9,845 nucleotides of DNA, taken from assembly GCA_020048595.1 (NCBI GenBank), contig JAIFMH010000377.1, positions 1 to 9,845 of the forward strand, written 5' to 3'. Positions 1 to 6,714 of this stretch are shown here, piece after piece. The DNA is from Bacteroidota bacterium. GTDB lineage: Bacteria > Bacteroidota > Bacteroidia > Bacteroidales > UBA4417. Position 1 is the stretch's first letter; the number at the start of each line of letters is the position of its first letter. Under the pieces are notes generated by a model. It was not told the DNA's origin and made no database searches. It worked only from the letters and a program-made list of their open reading frames with translations. A program made the translations under genes and the position numbers.

Positions 1-852
1 TTCCCTTTTCGGCTCCACCAGTTAATCGATTACCCAAAATCACGCCTTGATTGCAGTCCCGATATGCATTGCGGCGTCATATCAGGAGGATCTGATCTTA
101 AGGTCAAGGATCCCTACGACTATTCAAAAATACTGATCCATAATAGGTATCCGGTTTATGTCAGGAAAACTATAAACGAAATAGATTTGAAAGATATTAA
201 AGGTCAGAGTAAGTTTGTTACAACGTATATGTCTAATTTAGAGGATACAACGTTACTCGAAGGGCTTACTTTAGAGATCAAACCTTATGTTGCCGGCGAA
301 GGGCAATTACCAACTCTCTCACCTCATTATGTTATATGGCTTATGGGCGGTAAATACCTTGAGCATTTAAGCAAACACTCCATTGGAAGTGGAAGCGCAA
401 TGCAATGGGACTATAATATATCCGGACTTGTTCCTGTTCAGGGAGAACTTAATGTTGGTATTCCATACGTTATTAGCGAACCATCTGGCAGTACCGATAT
501 TTATCAAACGTATGAACCGCTCCTGATAAGCAATTACAAAGAGTTTGAAAAATTCCTGCTTAATCCTGCCGGTACTTTCACTATCGAAGCTTCGGGCAAC
601 CGCTTGATTAAGGACGACAATTTTATGTCAAAAGAAAGCATTTCCTTAACCATAAATTTATCTCCATATATAGAACTTGCTCCTCTCGAACCCTTAGGCC
701 TTCCTGAAATTGGACCTTTGGATCCGGTTGGTATTGCACCTCTTGATCCGGTCGGAATAGCCCCGCTCGAACCTTTAAAGGGTTCAGCCGAACCAACTCC
801 GAAACCGGAAGGCGAATTTGAGCTGGCACCTCTTAAACCGATACAGAAATAA
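1..852 (+). CDS. Partial hypothetical protein with proline-rich octapeptide tail (5' end outside window)
   Basis: The frame is open from base 1 to the TAA at 850-852, so the true start lies upstream and the ATG at 64 is probably internal. I recognise no family. The visible part (284 residues) begins with a mixed hydrophilic region and includes a Gly/Ser-rich stretch. The last 60 residues are rich in Pro, Leu and acidic residues, with the near-repeated unit PLDPVGIA. Such a tail is likely extended and could be a linker or a binding surface; that is inference. It precedes three genes for secreted proteins on the same strand with a 73 bp gap and may belong to the same operon. Whether it has a signal peptide cannot be seen, because the N-terminus is missing. 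The gene is well supported by frame length and ordered composition; the function is unknown. Confidence 0.8.
   Translation, partial: FPFRLHQLIDYPKSRLDCSPDMHCGVISGGSDLKVKDPYDYSKILIHNRYPVYVRKTINEIDLKDIKGQSKFVTTYMSNLEDTTLLEGLTLEIKPYVAGEGQLPTLSPHYVIWLMGGKYLEHLSKHSIGSGSAMQWDYNISGLVPVQGELNVGIPYVISEPSGSTDIYQTYEPLLISNYKEFEKFLLNPAGTFTIEASGNRLIKDDNFMSKESISLTINLSPYIELAPLEPLGLPEIGPLDPVGIAPLDPVGIAPLEPLKGSAEPTPKPEGEFELAPLKPIQK
715..786 (+). repeat. Three tandem 24-bp units encoding an octapeptide (PLDPVGIA-like)
   Basis: Three consecutive 24-bp units at 715-738, 739-762 and 763-786 encode PLDPVGIA, PLDPVGIA and PLEPLKGS. A related copy (PLEPLGLP) starts at 682, 33 bp upstream of the array. The first two units give identical peptides but use different codons (for example GTT/GTC and ATT/ATA), so the peptide appears constrained while the DNA has drifted. 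Confidence 0.8.
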
Positions 853-925
853 AACATTTTCAACTGAATATTATTTAGAATAGAAATCACCTTTTGACGA
901 ATTCCACCTCTAAATTTAAAAAAAA

Positions 926-1954
926 ATGAAAATTAAACTGTTTCTCCTGCCCTTTCTGGTTTTCCTGCAGGCATTCAATCTGGCTGCACAGGACTACCCT
1001 CTTCTGCCCGATCATCCGGGTACTTTTAAACTGATAAATTGGAATGTTTACTCCAATTACGATTGTGGCTTCACCAAAGCGGAAACAACTGCCAATTATC
1101 AGAAAATTATCAGGGTAACAGACCTGGTACGTAAAAATCCTGTTTTTGTTGATCAGAAGGGATTTGAATGTGAGACCTATGTTATGTGCGAAGAATGTCC
1201 CGATAAATTTGGGTATGGAATTCCCAGCTTGATTCGGTTTGGATTTGGCGATTGGTTTATGGATAAAGGACAACCAAAGTTTTATAAAATTGAACCACCC
1301 AGTTGGGGCATCATGGTTAATAGCCTGAATAATGTTTTCGGGGGTAACTTTAGCCTGGGTGCTTCAAAACCTACTGAAAAACCAAAAGAAGGGTTTAATT
1401 ACGAAAAATGGAAAAGCGTTAGCGACAAACTTCATGATATTATTTACCTCCCCGGTCAAAAGGAAGAACTTGGCAATGGAATCGACAGGTACGAAAGCGA
1501 ACTTATTGTTGTGTACAACCCGGAAAGGCCTCCATATTACCTGCCTGTTAAGTTCCGTGAATTGGCCGAGTTGCTCATCGAGTATTGGAAACTTCACCCT
1601 GAGAAATTTCAATCTGAATTGATGTTACAATATCTTGAAGCTGAGTATGCTCAGATTCCTGAAAGCGAGCGCGATGGCTGGGCGTATAACAATACTTACG
1701 ACGAACGTTGCCCCTTCTTAAAAATCACGCCGGTACCCGGTCCACAACCGGTTGTGCGCTTAAACCCGGAATACTGGGATAAAAAGCTTCCGCGCTCTTC
1801 CATCCAGATACTAACTTTTAATCGGCTGACAGATACCAATCGGTATACTAAACAAAAGGAAGAATGGCTGAAACTCCACGCTGCCGGGTATAGTCTTCAA
1901 CGTTTTCTGGAAGCATTGGATATTACTACATTAGTTCCTGCAATTGATAAATAA
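926..1954 (+). CDS. Secreted protein of unknown family, tandem paralog 1
   Basis: A 342-residue protein starting at an ATG after an A-rich leader. Residues 1-22 form a signal peptide (basic N-terminus, hydrophobic core, end in AAQ), so the product is exported. I do not recognise the family. Visible landmarks are Cys47, Cys82, Cys88 and Cys91 (the last two a CxxC), YNPERPPYY at 197-205, NPEYW at 280-284, and a following LP...IQ-LTF segment. The four cysteines recur in the next gene and could form disulfides outside the cytoplasm. The protein aligns without gaps with the next gene (exactly 1067 bp away) and more distantly with the third. No T9SS sorting domain, lipobox or membrane helix beyond the signal peptide is apparent, so a periplasmic or released soluble protein is likely. 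Co-transcription with 1993-3021 and 3034-4047 is inferred from spacing. The function is unknown. Confidence 0.88.
   Translation: MKIKLFLLPFLVFLQAFNLAAQDYPLLPDHPGTFKLINWNVYSNYDCGFTKAETTANYQKIIRVTDLVRKNPVFVDQKGFECETYVMCEECPDKFGYGIPSLIRFGFGDWFMDKGQPKFYKIEPPSWGIMVNSLNNVFGGNFSLGASKPTEKPKEGFNYEKWKSVSDKLHDIIYLPGQKEELGNGIDRYESELIVVYNPERPPYYLPVKFRELAELLIEYWKLHPEKFQSELMLQYLEAEYAQIPESERDGWAYNNTYDERCPFLKITPVPGPQPVVRLNPEYWDKKLPRSSIQILTFNRLTDTNRYTKQKEEWLKLHAAGYSLQRFLEALDITTLVPAIDK
1013..1261 (+). repeat. Near-identical block shared with 2080-2328 (direct repeat, offset 1067 bp)
   Basis: The 249 bp here and the 249 bp at 2080-2328 align without gaps and differ at about 18 positions by hand count, roughly 93% identity. 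The sequence just downstream (1312-1372 against 2379-2439) is far less alike. This block marks the tandem duplication that produced paralogs 1 and 2 and is a possible substrate for recombination between them. Confidence 0.75.
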
Positions 1955-1992
1955 ATAATGCAATACCCATAAACACTTTAAATGCAGAACAT

Positions 1993-3021
1993 ATGCAAAC
2001 AATCGCTTTTATCCTGATCAGCTTATTTGCTTTTAGCATGATAAGTTCCTTTGCACAAGGGCCCCCGCTCATTCTGGACCATCCGGGTACTTTCAAACTG
2101 ATAAATTGGAATGCTTACACCAATTACGATTGTGGTTTCACGAAAGCGGAAACAACCGCAAATTATCAGAAAATTATCAGTATAACAGACCTGGTACGTA
2201 AAAACCCGGTTTTTCTTGATCAGAAAGGATTTGAATGTGTAACCTATGTTATGTGCGAAGAATGTCCCGATAAATTTGGTTATGGAATTCCCAGCTTGAT
2301 TCGGTTTGGATTTGGCGATTGGTATATGTCTAAAGGACAACCTGTTTATTATAATATTGAGCCACCCAGCTGGTCCATCTTAGTAAATAATCTGAGCATT
2401 TTTGCCGCCGGTTCGTATAATTTAGGTGCGTCAAAACCCACAAAGACTCCGAAAGAAGGGTTTAACTACGATAAGTGGAAAAGTGTAAATGATAAACTCA
2501 GGGAGTGTTTTCACCTTCCGGGAGAAAAGGAGGAACTTGGAAATGGAATTGACAGGTACATAAGTGAAAAAATTATTATGTATAATCCTGAACGACCGCC
2601 ATATTATTTACCAATTAAATTTCGTGAAATAGCCGAGTTGATGATTGAATATTGGAAACTTCACCCTGATAAGTTTCAATCCGAATTGTGGCTGGGGTTA
2701 CTGGAAAGCGAATATGCGCAGTTCTCTGAATCTGAACGCGATGGCTGGGCGTATCACAATACTTACGACGAACGCAGCCCTGTATTAAAAATTACAACTA
2801 TTCCCGGCCCACAACCAGTGGTGCGCTTAAATCCGGAATACTGGAACAAAAAACTTCCCCGCTCAGCCATACAAATACTAATCTTTGACCGTTTAACAGA
2901 TACCAACCGGTATACCAAATTAGTAGAAGAAAGTTTGAAGCTCAATTCTCCCGGGTACAGTCTTCAACGGTTTCTGGAAGCATTTGATATTACAACATTA
3001 ATACCTGCAATTGATAAATAA
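1993..3021 (+). CDS. Secreted protein of unknown family, tandem paralog 2
   Basis: Also 342 residues. Residues 1-22 form a signal peptide ending in FAQ. From about residue 30 onward some 63 of 314 positions differ from the preceding gene, about 80% identity by hand count, with no gap needed. Cys47, Cys82, Cys88 and Cys91, the YNPERPPYY motif and NPEYW are all kept, while Cys262 of paralog 1 is Ser here. Divergence is uneven: residues about 30-112 are nearly the same in DNA, whereas residues about 113-195 differ much more. This suggests either functional specialisation of the middle segment or gene conversion of the first block. It starts 38 bp after its paralog. No enzymatic motif is recognised; the function is unknown. 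Confidence 0.88.
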   Translation: MQTIAFILISLFAFSMISSFAQGPPLILDHPGTFKLINWNAYTNYDCGFTKAETTANYQKIISITDLVRKNPVFLDQKGFECVTYVMCEECPDKFGYGIPSLIRFGFGDWYMSKGQPVYYNIEPPSWSILVNNLSIFAAGSYNLGASKPTKTPKEGFNYDKWKSVNDKLRECFHLPGEKEELGNGIDRYISEKIIMYNPERPPYYLPIKFREIAELMIEYWKLHPDKFQSELWLGLLESEYAQFSESERDGWAYHNTYDERSPVLKITTIPGPQPVVRLNPEYWNKKLPRSAIQILIFDRLTDTNRYTKLVEESLKLNSPGYSLQRFLEAFDITTLIPAIDK

Positions 3022-3033
3022 AAAAATACCCAT

Positions 3034-4047
3034 ATGACCAAATTATTTACATTCCTCCTGCTAGTTACACTGTTGCATTGTAACCTGGCCAACGCTCAAA
3101 GCCCCTCCGATTATTTACCCGATAAACCCGGTAAATGGACCTATTCCAATAATATAACCAGTACCGAAGCCGAGTATGTTGCTTACAGCAAGGTTATCGC
3201 ATCCTTAGCCGAATGGTTTCACCTGAACATCCCTATGCTTAAAAGTCCGAAAGGGTATGATCTGGCTGCCACAACTTACGGTGGGTGGGATAAGTACTAC
3301 AGTAAGAATGCCTGCAATTACGGCTTACGCACCGAGCTGAATTTCGACTTTCAGTTGTTTTTCAGTGAAGGTGGTAAATGGACTATTGAACCACCGCATT
3401 ACTCTTTTGATATAAATAATACAGAAACAGGGCATGGAACAAATCCCAATTATCCCTATTTCGACGAACTTCAGGATGATCCGGCACAGGAAAAGGCTTT
3501 AAATGCCGCTGCACTCAAAATGAACGGAGTTTTTCCGGTATTTGATTTTGTAAAACAAATTGAACCGGGTGTTGATCTTTACCGCGAAGCGGCCGATGCG
3601 TTCCCTCATCACCTTGTTATTTATAATCCTGAGAGGCCTCCTTACTGGATTTCTGTTACAGTGAGGGAGTTAGCCGAAATACATCTTCAGTTTTATAAAC
3701 TGAAGACTAAAACGGAAATGGATCGTATGCTTATAGCACAACTCGAAAAAGAAATATCCGAATTAAGTGAAGAAGAATTGAACGCCCCGGCTTTTTCAGG
3801 CCATGATGAGCATTTTGTTCTTAAGGTAAATGGAAAAGGCGAAGGATTACAACTTATGCGTTTCAACCCTGACTACTGGAACCGCAGCCTGCCTAATACA
3901 GCCATACAGTTTTTGACCTTTTATTACCCGCAGATGGATGAAGCCGCACTGGCTGAATCGTATAAAAATAACGGACATCCATATTACAGTCAATTGCTGG
4001 TTAACGAAATTGACTGGGTTAAGTTATCAGGAATACTTCAAAAATAA
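3034..4047 (+). CDS. Secreted protein of unknown family, distant tandem paralog 3
   Basis: A 337-residue protein with a signal peptide ending near residue 22 (NANAQ-like end, read as LANAQ), starting 12 bp after the preceding stop. It shares a scaffold with the two upstream proteins: LPD-x-PG near residue 28, an EPP segment near 119, YNPERPPYW at 197-205 (the same numbering), RELAE at 211-215, NPDYW at 278-282 and a following LP-x3-IQ-x-LTF. The cysteine set is not conserved; one mature Cys (94) remains near the former CxxC position. The middle segment differs strongly. It is an older duplicate of the same family. The residue before the signal peptide Cys16 is His, which does not fit a lipobox, so I read signal peptidase I export. 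The function is unknown. Confidence 0.86.
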   Translation: MTKLFTFLLLVTLLHCNLANAQSPSDYLPDKPGKWTYSNNITSTEAEYVAYSKVIASLAEWFHLNIPMLKSPKGYDLAATTYGGWDKYYSKNACNYGLRTELNFDFQLFFSEGGKWTIEPPHYSFDINNTETGHGTNPNYPYFDELQDDPAQEKALNAAALKMNGVFPVFDFVKQIEPGVDLYREAADAFPHHLVIYNPERPPYWISVTVRELAEIHLQFYKLKTKTEMDRMLIAQLEKEISELSEEELNAPAFSGHDEHFVLKVNGKGEGLQLMRFNPDYWNRSLPNTAIQFLTFYYPQMDEAALAESYKNNGHPYYSQLLVNEIDWVKLSGILQK

Positions 4048-4202
4048 AATAGAGAGAACAAAGGAGTTTTGAAATTTATCTTCATTTTTATGACTTTTTA
4101 TAGCCATAATTGTTATTATCAATTGTAGAGACCAGAAACTACATTAAAAACGGGGCGAACCTGAAAAGCCATATGAGTAGGGAAAATTCAAACCATGACA
4201 GT

Positions 4203-5654
4203 ATGAAAACTATTTTACTTTTTGCAGTCCTGGCGTTATCAGTTAATGCTTTTGCACAAAGCAAACGGATAACACAATTCCCAAATCATTCATCAACAAA
4301 TACAATTGAGGAAGTCTCAAGCTTAATGATGGATGTAGGATGGAAAACACAATGTAATATTTTAGGGAAGAAAGTTGGAAAGGTTTTCCAATATAGTCCG
4401 TATTCAACCCTCACATCAATTCCGATTTTAGATAGTATCTATTCATGGACGTGGGATACTGTAAGTAATGGTTGGGGATTAGCTACAAGAACTATTGGCG
4501 TAGTTTATGATGAAAGCAATAACGCAATAAACTACACAGATCAGAATTGGATCGGCAGTGCGTGGGTAAATTCCGGGCAATATATTTCTACATATGATGC
4601 CAATCATAATTTAACAAGTGAATTATCTAAAATCTGGGAAAACAATACCTGGGTCAATGACTATATATTCATCTGGACATTTGATGCCAACAATAATGAG
4701 ACAAGTGAATTAATAAAAAAATGGAATGGCATCGAATGGATAAATATGCAACAAACCATTCGCGTGTTTGATGCAAACAGTAATCTGACAAGTGAAGTTT
4801 CACAGATGTTTACAGGCGGAGTGTGGGAGAATTCATCAAGGATTATAAATACCTACGATGCAAATAATAATCTTACAAGTATACTTAACCAGGGCTGGAA
4901 TGCTGGTGATTGGGAAAACAGGAGCCTGGAGTCAAATACATACGATGGCAACAATAATAAATTAACATCTTTGTTTCAAATGTGGATTGGTACCGAATGG
5001 ATGGATATGTCGAGAATTACTTATACATATGATGCTGGTAATAATCTGACAACCGAACTTAGCGAGAGTTGGAATTTTATTTCATGGGAGAATAACTCAA
5101 ATATAACTTATACCTACGATGCTAACCACAATCCTATAAAAAGTCTGGAGCAGGAATGGGATGGCAGCCAATGGTCGAACTCAAGCCAAACAATCCAAAC
5201 ATTCGATGCTAATAATAATACTACAAGTGTTCTGGCCCAATTCTGGGATGGAAGTTCATGGCTGAATGCCATGCAGTTTAAATTTGGATACGATTCTGAA
5301 AATTACATGAAATTTACTGTCTTTAAAATATGGGATTTTGATGGTATAGCTATTTCTCTCGGAGATAGCACATATATGTATTATCATACTGCGGTTACCG
5401 GAATACCTGTATTGAGATCAGATAACCTGGTAGTTTATCCTAATCCATCCAAAGGAAAATTTACCTTAAGTGAATTCGGTTCTGTTAACGCCATTGAGAT
5501 TTACGATATACAGGGACACCAGGTTTATTCGGATAAAAGAGTAAAGCAGCAGACTTCACAGGAAATAGATTTATCTGGTTATGCCAAAGGAATCTATTTC
5601 ATTAAAATTTATGACGGGACAAAAAAATATAGCAGAAAGGTTGTTATTCAATAG
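4203..5654 (+). CDS. Secreted repeat protein with T9SS type A sorting domain
   Basis: The ATG at 4203 is chosen because residues 1-19 from it (MKTILLFAVLALSVNAFAQ) form a clean signal peptide. The frame is open upstream to a TTG at 4110, but that would put 31 hydrophilic residues before the signal. The 483-residue product has a lead-in (20-100), nine 29-residue repeats (101-361) and a degenerate tenth. Residues about 410-483 are a type A C-terminal sorting domain: VVYPNPSKGKF, then a YD-x-QG motif, a GIYFIKI strand and a basic end. In Bacteroidota such domains direct export across the outer membrane by the type IX system and are usually cleaved at the surface, so the repeat region should be cell-surface or released. 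The repeats resemble YD/RHS-type units in starting with YD-x-N-x-N, but are regular at 29 residues and carry two Trp. The role is unknown; adhesion or carbohydrate contact is a guess. The gene is followed by a terminator. Confidence 0.9.
   Translation: MKTILLFAVLALSVNAFAQSKRITQFPNHSSTNTIEEVSSLMMDVGWKTQCNILGKKVGKVFQYSPYSTLTSIPILDSIYSWTWDTVSNGWGLATRTIGVVYDESNNAINYTDQNWIGSAWVNSGQYISTYDANHNLTSELSKIWENNTWVNDYIFIWTFDANNNETSELIKKWNGIEWINMQQTIRVFDANSNLTSEVSQMFTGGVWENSSRIINTYDANNNLTSILNQGWNAGDWENRSLESNTYDGNNNKLTSLFQMWIGTEWMDMSRITYTYDAGNNLTTELSESWNFISWENNSNITYTYDANHNPIKSLEQEWDGSQWSNSSQTIQTFDANNNTTSVLAQFWDGSSWLNAMQFKFGYDSENYMKFTVFKIWDFDGIAISLGDSTYMYYHTAVTGIPVLRSDNLVVYPNPSKGKFTLSEFGSVNAIEIYDIQGHQVYSDKRVKQQTSQEIDLSGYAKGIYFIKIYDGTKKYSRKVVIQ
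4503..5285 (+). repeat. Nine tandem 87-bp (29-residue) coding repeats
   Basis: Nine units of exactly 87 bp encode a pattern close to [TV]-[YF]-D-A-N-x-N-L-T-S-x-L-x3-W-x-G-x2-W-x-N-x6. Trp at unit position 16 occurs in eight of nine (Phe in unit 4) and Trp at position 21 in all nine. A half unit with a Trp at position 21 precedes the array, and a decayed tenth unit starts at 5286 with Trp16 kept. The units differ widely in DNA sequence, so the array is old and held by selection on the protein, not a recent expansion. Confidence 0.92.
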
Positions 5655-5730
5655 AAATACGTCAATTTAACACAAAAATTCCGACTGGCGATAAAGCCAA
5701 AGCATATCAGTGAATTGCCGGATTGGATAA

Positions 5731-5762
5731 AAACAGAGCCGTAGTTTCCTGCGGCTCTGTTT
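5731..5762. terminator. Bidirectional intrinsic terminator
   Basis: A perfect 11-bp stem (5731-5741 with 5752-5762) encloses a 10-nt loop. On the + strand it ends in TTT and is followed by ATTTTA; read on the minus strand it ends in a run of five T. It lies between the convergent ends of the T9SS repeat protein (stop 5654) and the rubrerythrin (stop 5786), so it can serve both. Confidence 0.88.
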
Positions 5763-5785
5763 ATTTTAGAATATTACTGTATCGG

Positions 5786-6364
5786 CTAGTAATTTTCCTG
5801 TTTTTCTTCAAAATATGCTTTTGGATGCTGGCAGGCAGGACAGTTTTCGGGAGGGTTTTTACCTTCATGAATGTAACCACACTTGCGGCATTCCCATTTA
5901 GTAGCTTCTTCACGCTTAAATGCTTCGTTTTTCTCGAGGCGTGCAAGCAGGCGGAGGTATCGTTTTTCGTGTTCGGCTTCCACCTTGGCAATAATTTTAA
6001 ATGCAGTTGCAATTTGCGGGAAACCCTCTTCCTTTGCAATTTCCGAAAATTCGGGATAGAGCAATGTCCATTCTTCATTTTCGCCCATAGCCGAAGCTTT
6101 CAGGTTTTCGGCAGTGGTACCTATCATTCCGGCAGGGTAGGAGGCTGTGATTTCCACTTCGCCACCTTCGAGAAAGTTGAAGAAACGTTTGGCATGTTGC
6201 TGCTCCTGCCATGCTGTTTTTTCGAAAATGGCAGCTATCTGCTCAAAGCCTTCTGTCTTGGCTTGTTTCATAAAGAACAGGTAGCGGTTCATAGCCTGCG
6301 ATTCACCGGCAAATGCTTTAAGCAGATTCTTCTCGGTTCGGGTTCCTTTAATGCTCTTTTCCAT
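5786..6364 (-). CDS. rbr: Rubrerythrin
   Basis: A 192-residue two-domain rubrerythrin, a cytoplasmic non-haem iron peroxidase that reduces hydrogen peroxide using electrons passed through its rubredoxin centre. The N-terminal ferritin-like four-helix domain (about 1-145) shows the diiron ligand pattern: Glu21 in AGES, Glu54 and His57 in EQQH, Glu95 and Glu98, and Glu129 and His132 in EAEH. The C-terminal rubredoxin-like domain (about 155-192) has Cys159-x2-Cys162 and Cys175-x2-Cys178 for one iron. Length and domain order match the classical family. It starts at an ATG with no clear ribosome site and is transcribed alone, divergently from the lipase-like gene and converging on the shared terminator. 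It suggests an anaerobic or microaerophilic host that meets oxygen. No residue appears to be missing. Confidence 0.97.
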   Translation of the reverse strand: MEKSIKGTRTEKNLLKAFAGESQAMNRYLFFMKQAKTEGFEQIAAIFEKTAWQEQQHAKRFFNFLEGGEVEITASYPAGMIGTTAENLKASAMGENEEWTLLYPEFSEIAKEEGFPQIATAFKIIAKVEAEHEKRYLRLLARLEKNEAFKREEATKWECRKCGYIHEGKNPPENCPACQHPKAYFEEKQENY

Positions 6365-6714
6365 AGTATATTATTTTAAATGAATAAGTTGTAATTCTAT
6401 ACGGTAGTAAATACCGGAAACCGTAAAGGTAGGATATTGTGAATGGAATCACAACAGAATTTTGTGGATATGTGGGAATAATTATTTTTTATCCATGCCC
6501 TTTTATCCGGCAATTGTGGTTATAATCGTTTCGTTTTGTGTATGCAAACCGGGGTACATAGGTCTGTTTTAAGCTGAAATGCAAGAACATTTCTTCAGTG
6601 GAATAAAAGAATTTTGCTTCAAAACCGATAGCTGAAAAAACAAAAACATTTGCAGTGCGTTTGTACTACGAAATCCTGATTTTGTTTTGCTGCCATTCAT
6701 TTAAAACTATAAAA
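6365..6714. other. Gene-free divergent intergenic region
   Basis: This 350 bp stretch separates the divergent rubrerythrin and lipase-like genes and should hold both promoters. Apart from the inverted repeat at 6402-6416 I see only two GAATTTTG elements (6458-6465 and 6609-6616), each one base off the Bacteroidota -7 consensus TAnnTTTG on the + strand; the second lies about 100 bp before the lipase ATG. I see no RNA gene, riboswitch or convincing small frame. Confidence 0.5.
6402..6416. promoter_or_regulatory. Inverted repeat upstream of rubrerythrin, possible operator
   Basis: CGGTA (6402-6406) and TACCG (6412-6416) form an inverted repeat with a 5-nt spacer, centred about 45 bp upstream of the rubrerythrin start. 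An overlapping second pair, TACGGT (6400-6405) with ACCGTA (6420-6425), and another GGTA at 6428-6431 lie beside it. The position suits a regulator of an oxidative-stress gene, but I cannot match it to a known operator. Confidence 0.3.

Noticed and set aside
534..890. Minus-strand frames of 118 and 68 codons across the proline-rich tail
   Set aside because: They are complements of the repeat-rich coding sequence of the first gene; the Gly/Ser-rich or Pro-rich peptide simply mirrors the Pro codons.
887..2340. Similar minus-strand frames (887-1273 and 2023-2340) opposite both close paralogs
   Set aside because: Their similarity to each other follows from the similarity of the sense genes; they show no start context or protein features of their own.
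4503..5285. Regular 87-bp repeats as a possible CRISPR array
   Set aside because: Units are in frame within a secreted protein, have no constant repeat/variable spacer alternation and are diverged throughout.
4203..5654. RHS/YD toxin
   Set aside because: There is no RHS core signature or variable toxin end; the repeats are 29 residues with paired Trp and the C-terminus is a T9SS sorting domain.
5723..6379. A 218-codon + strand frame opposite the rubrerythrin gene
   Set aside because: It lies antisense to a clear, complete rubrerythrin, starts inside the terminator hairpin and has a Phe/Cys-rich composition typical of a shadow frame.
6655..6714. Upstream GTG start for the lipase-like gene
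   Set aside because: It would put 20 extra residues ahead of a complete signal peptide that starts at the ATG at 6715.
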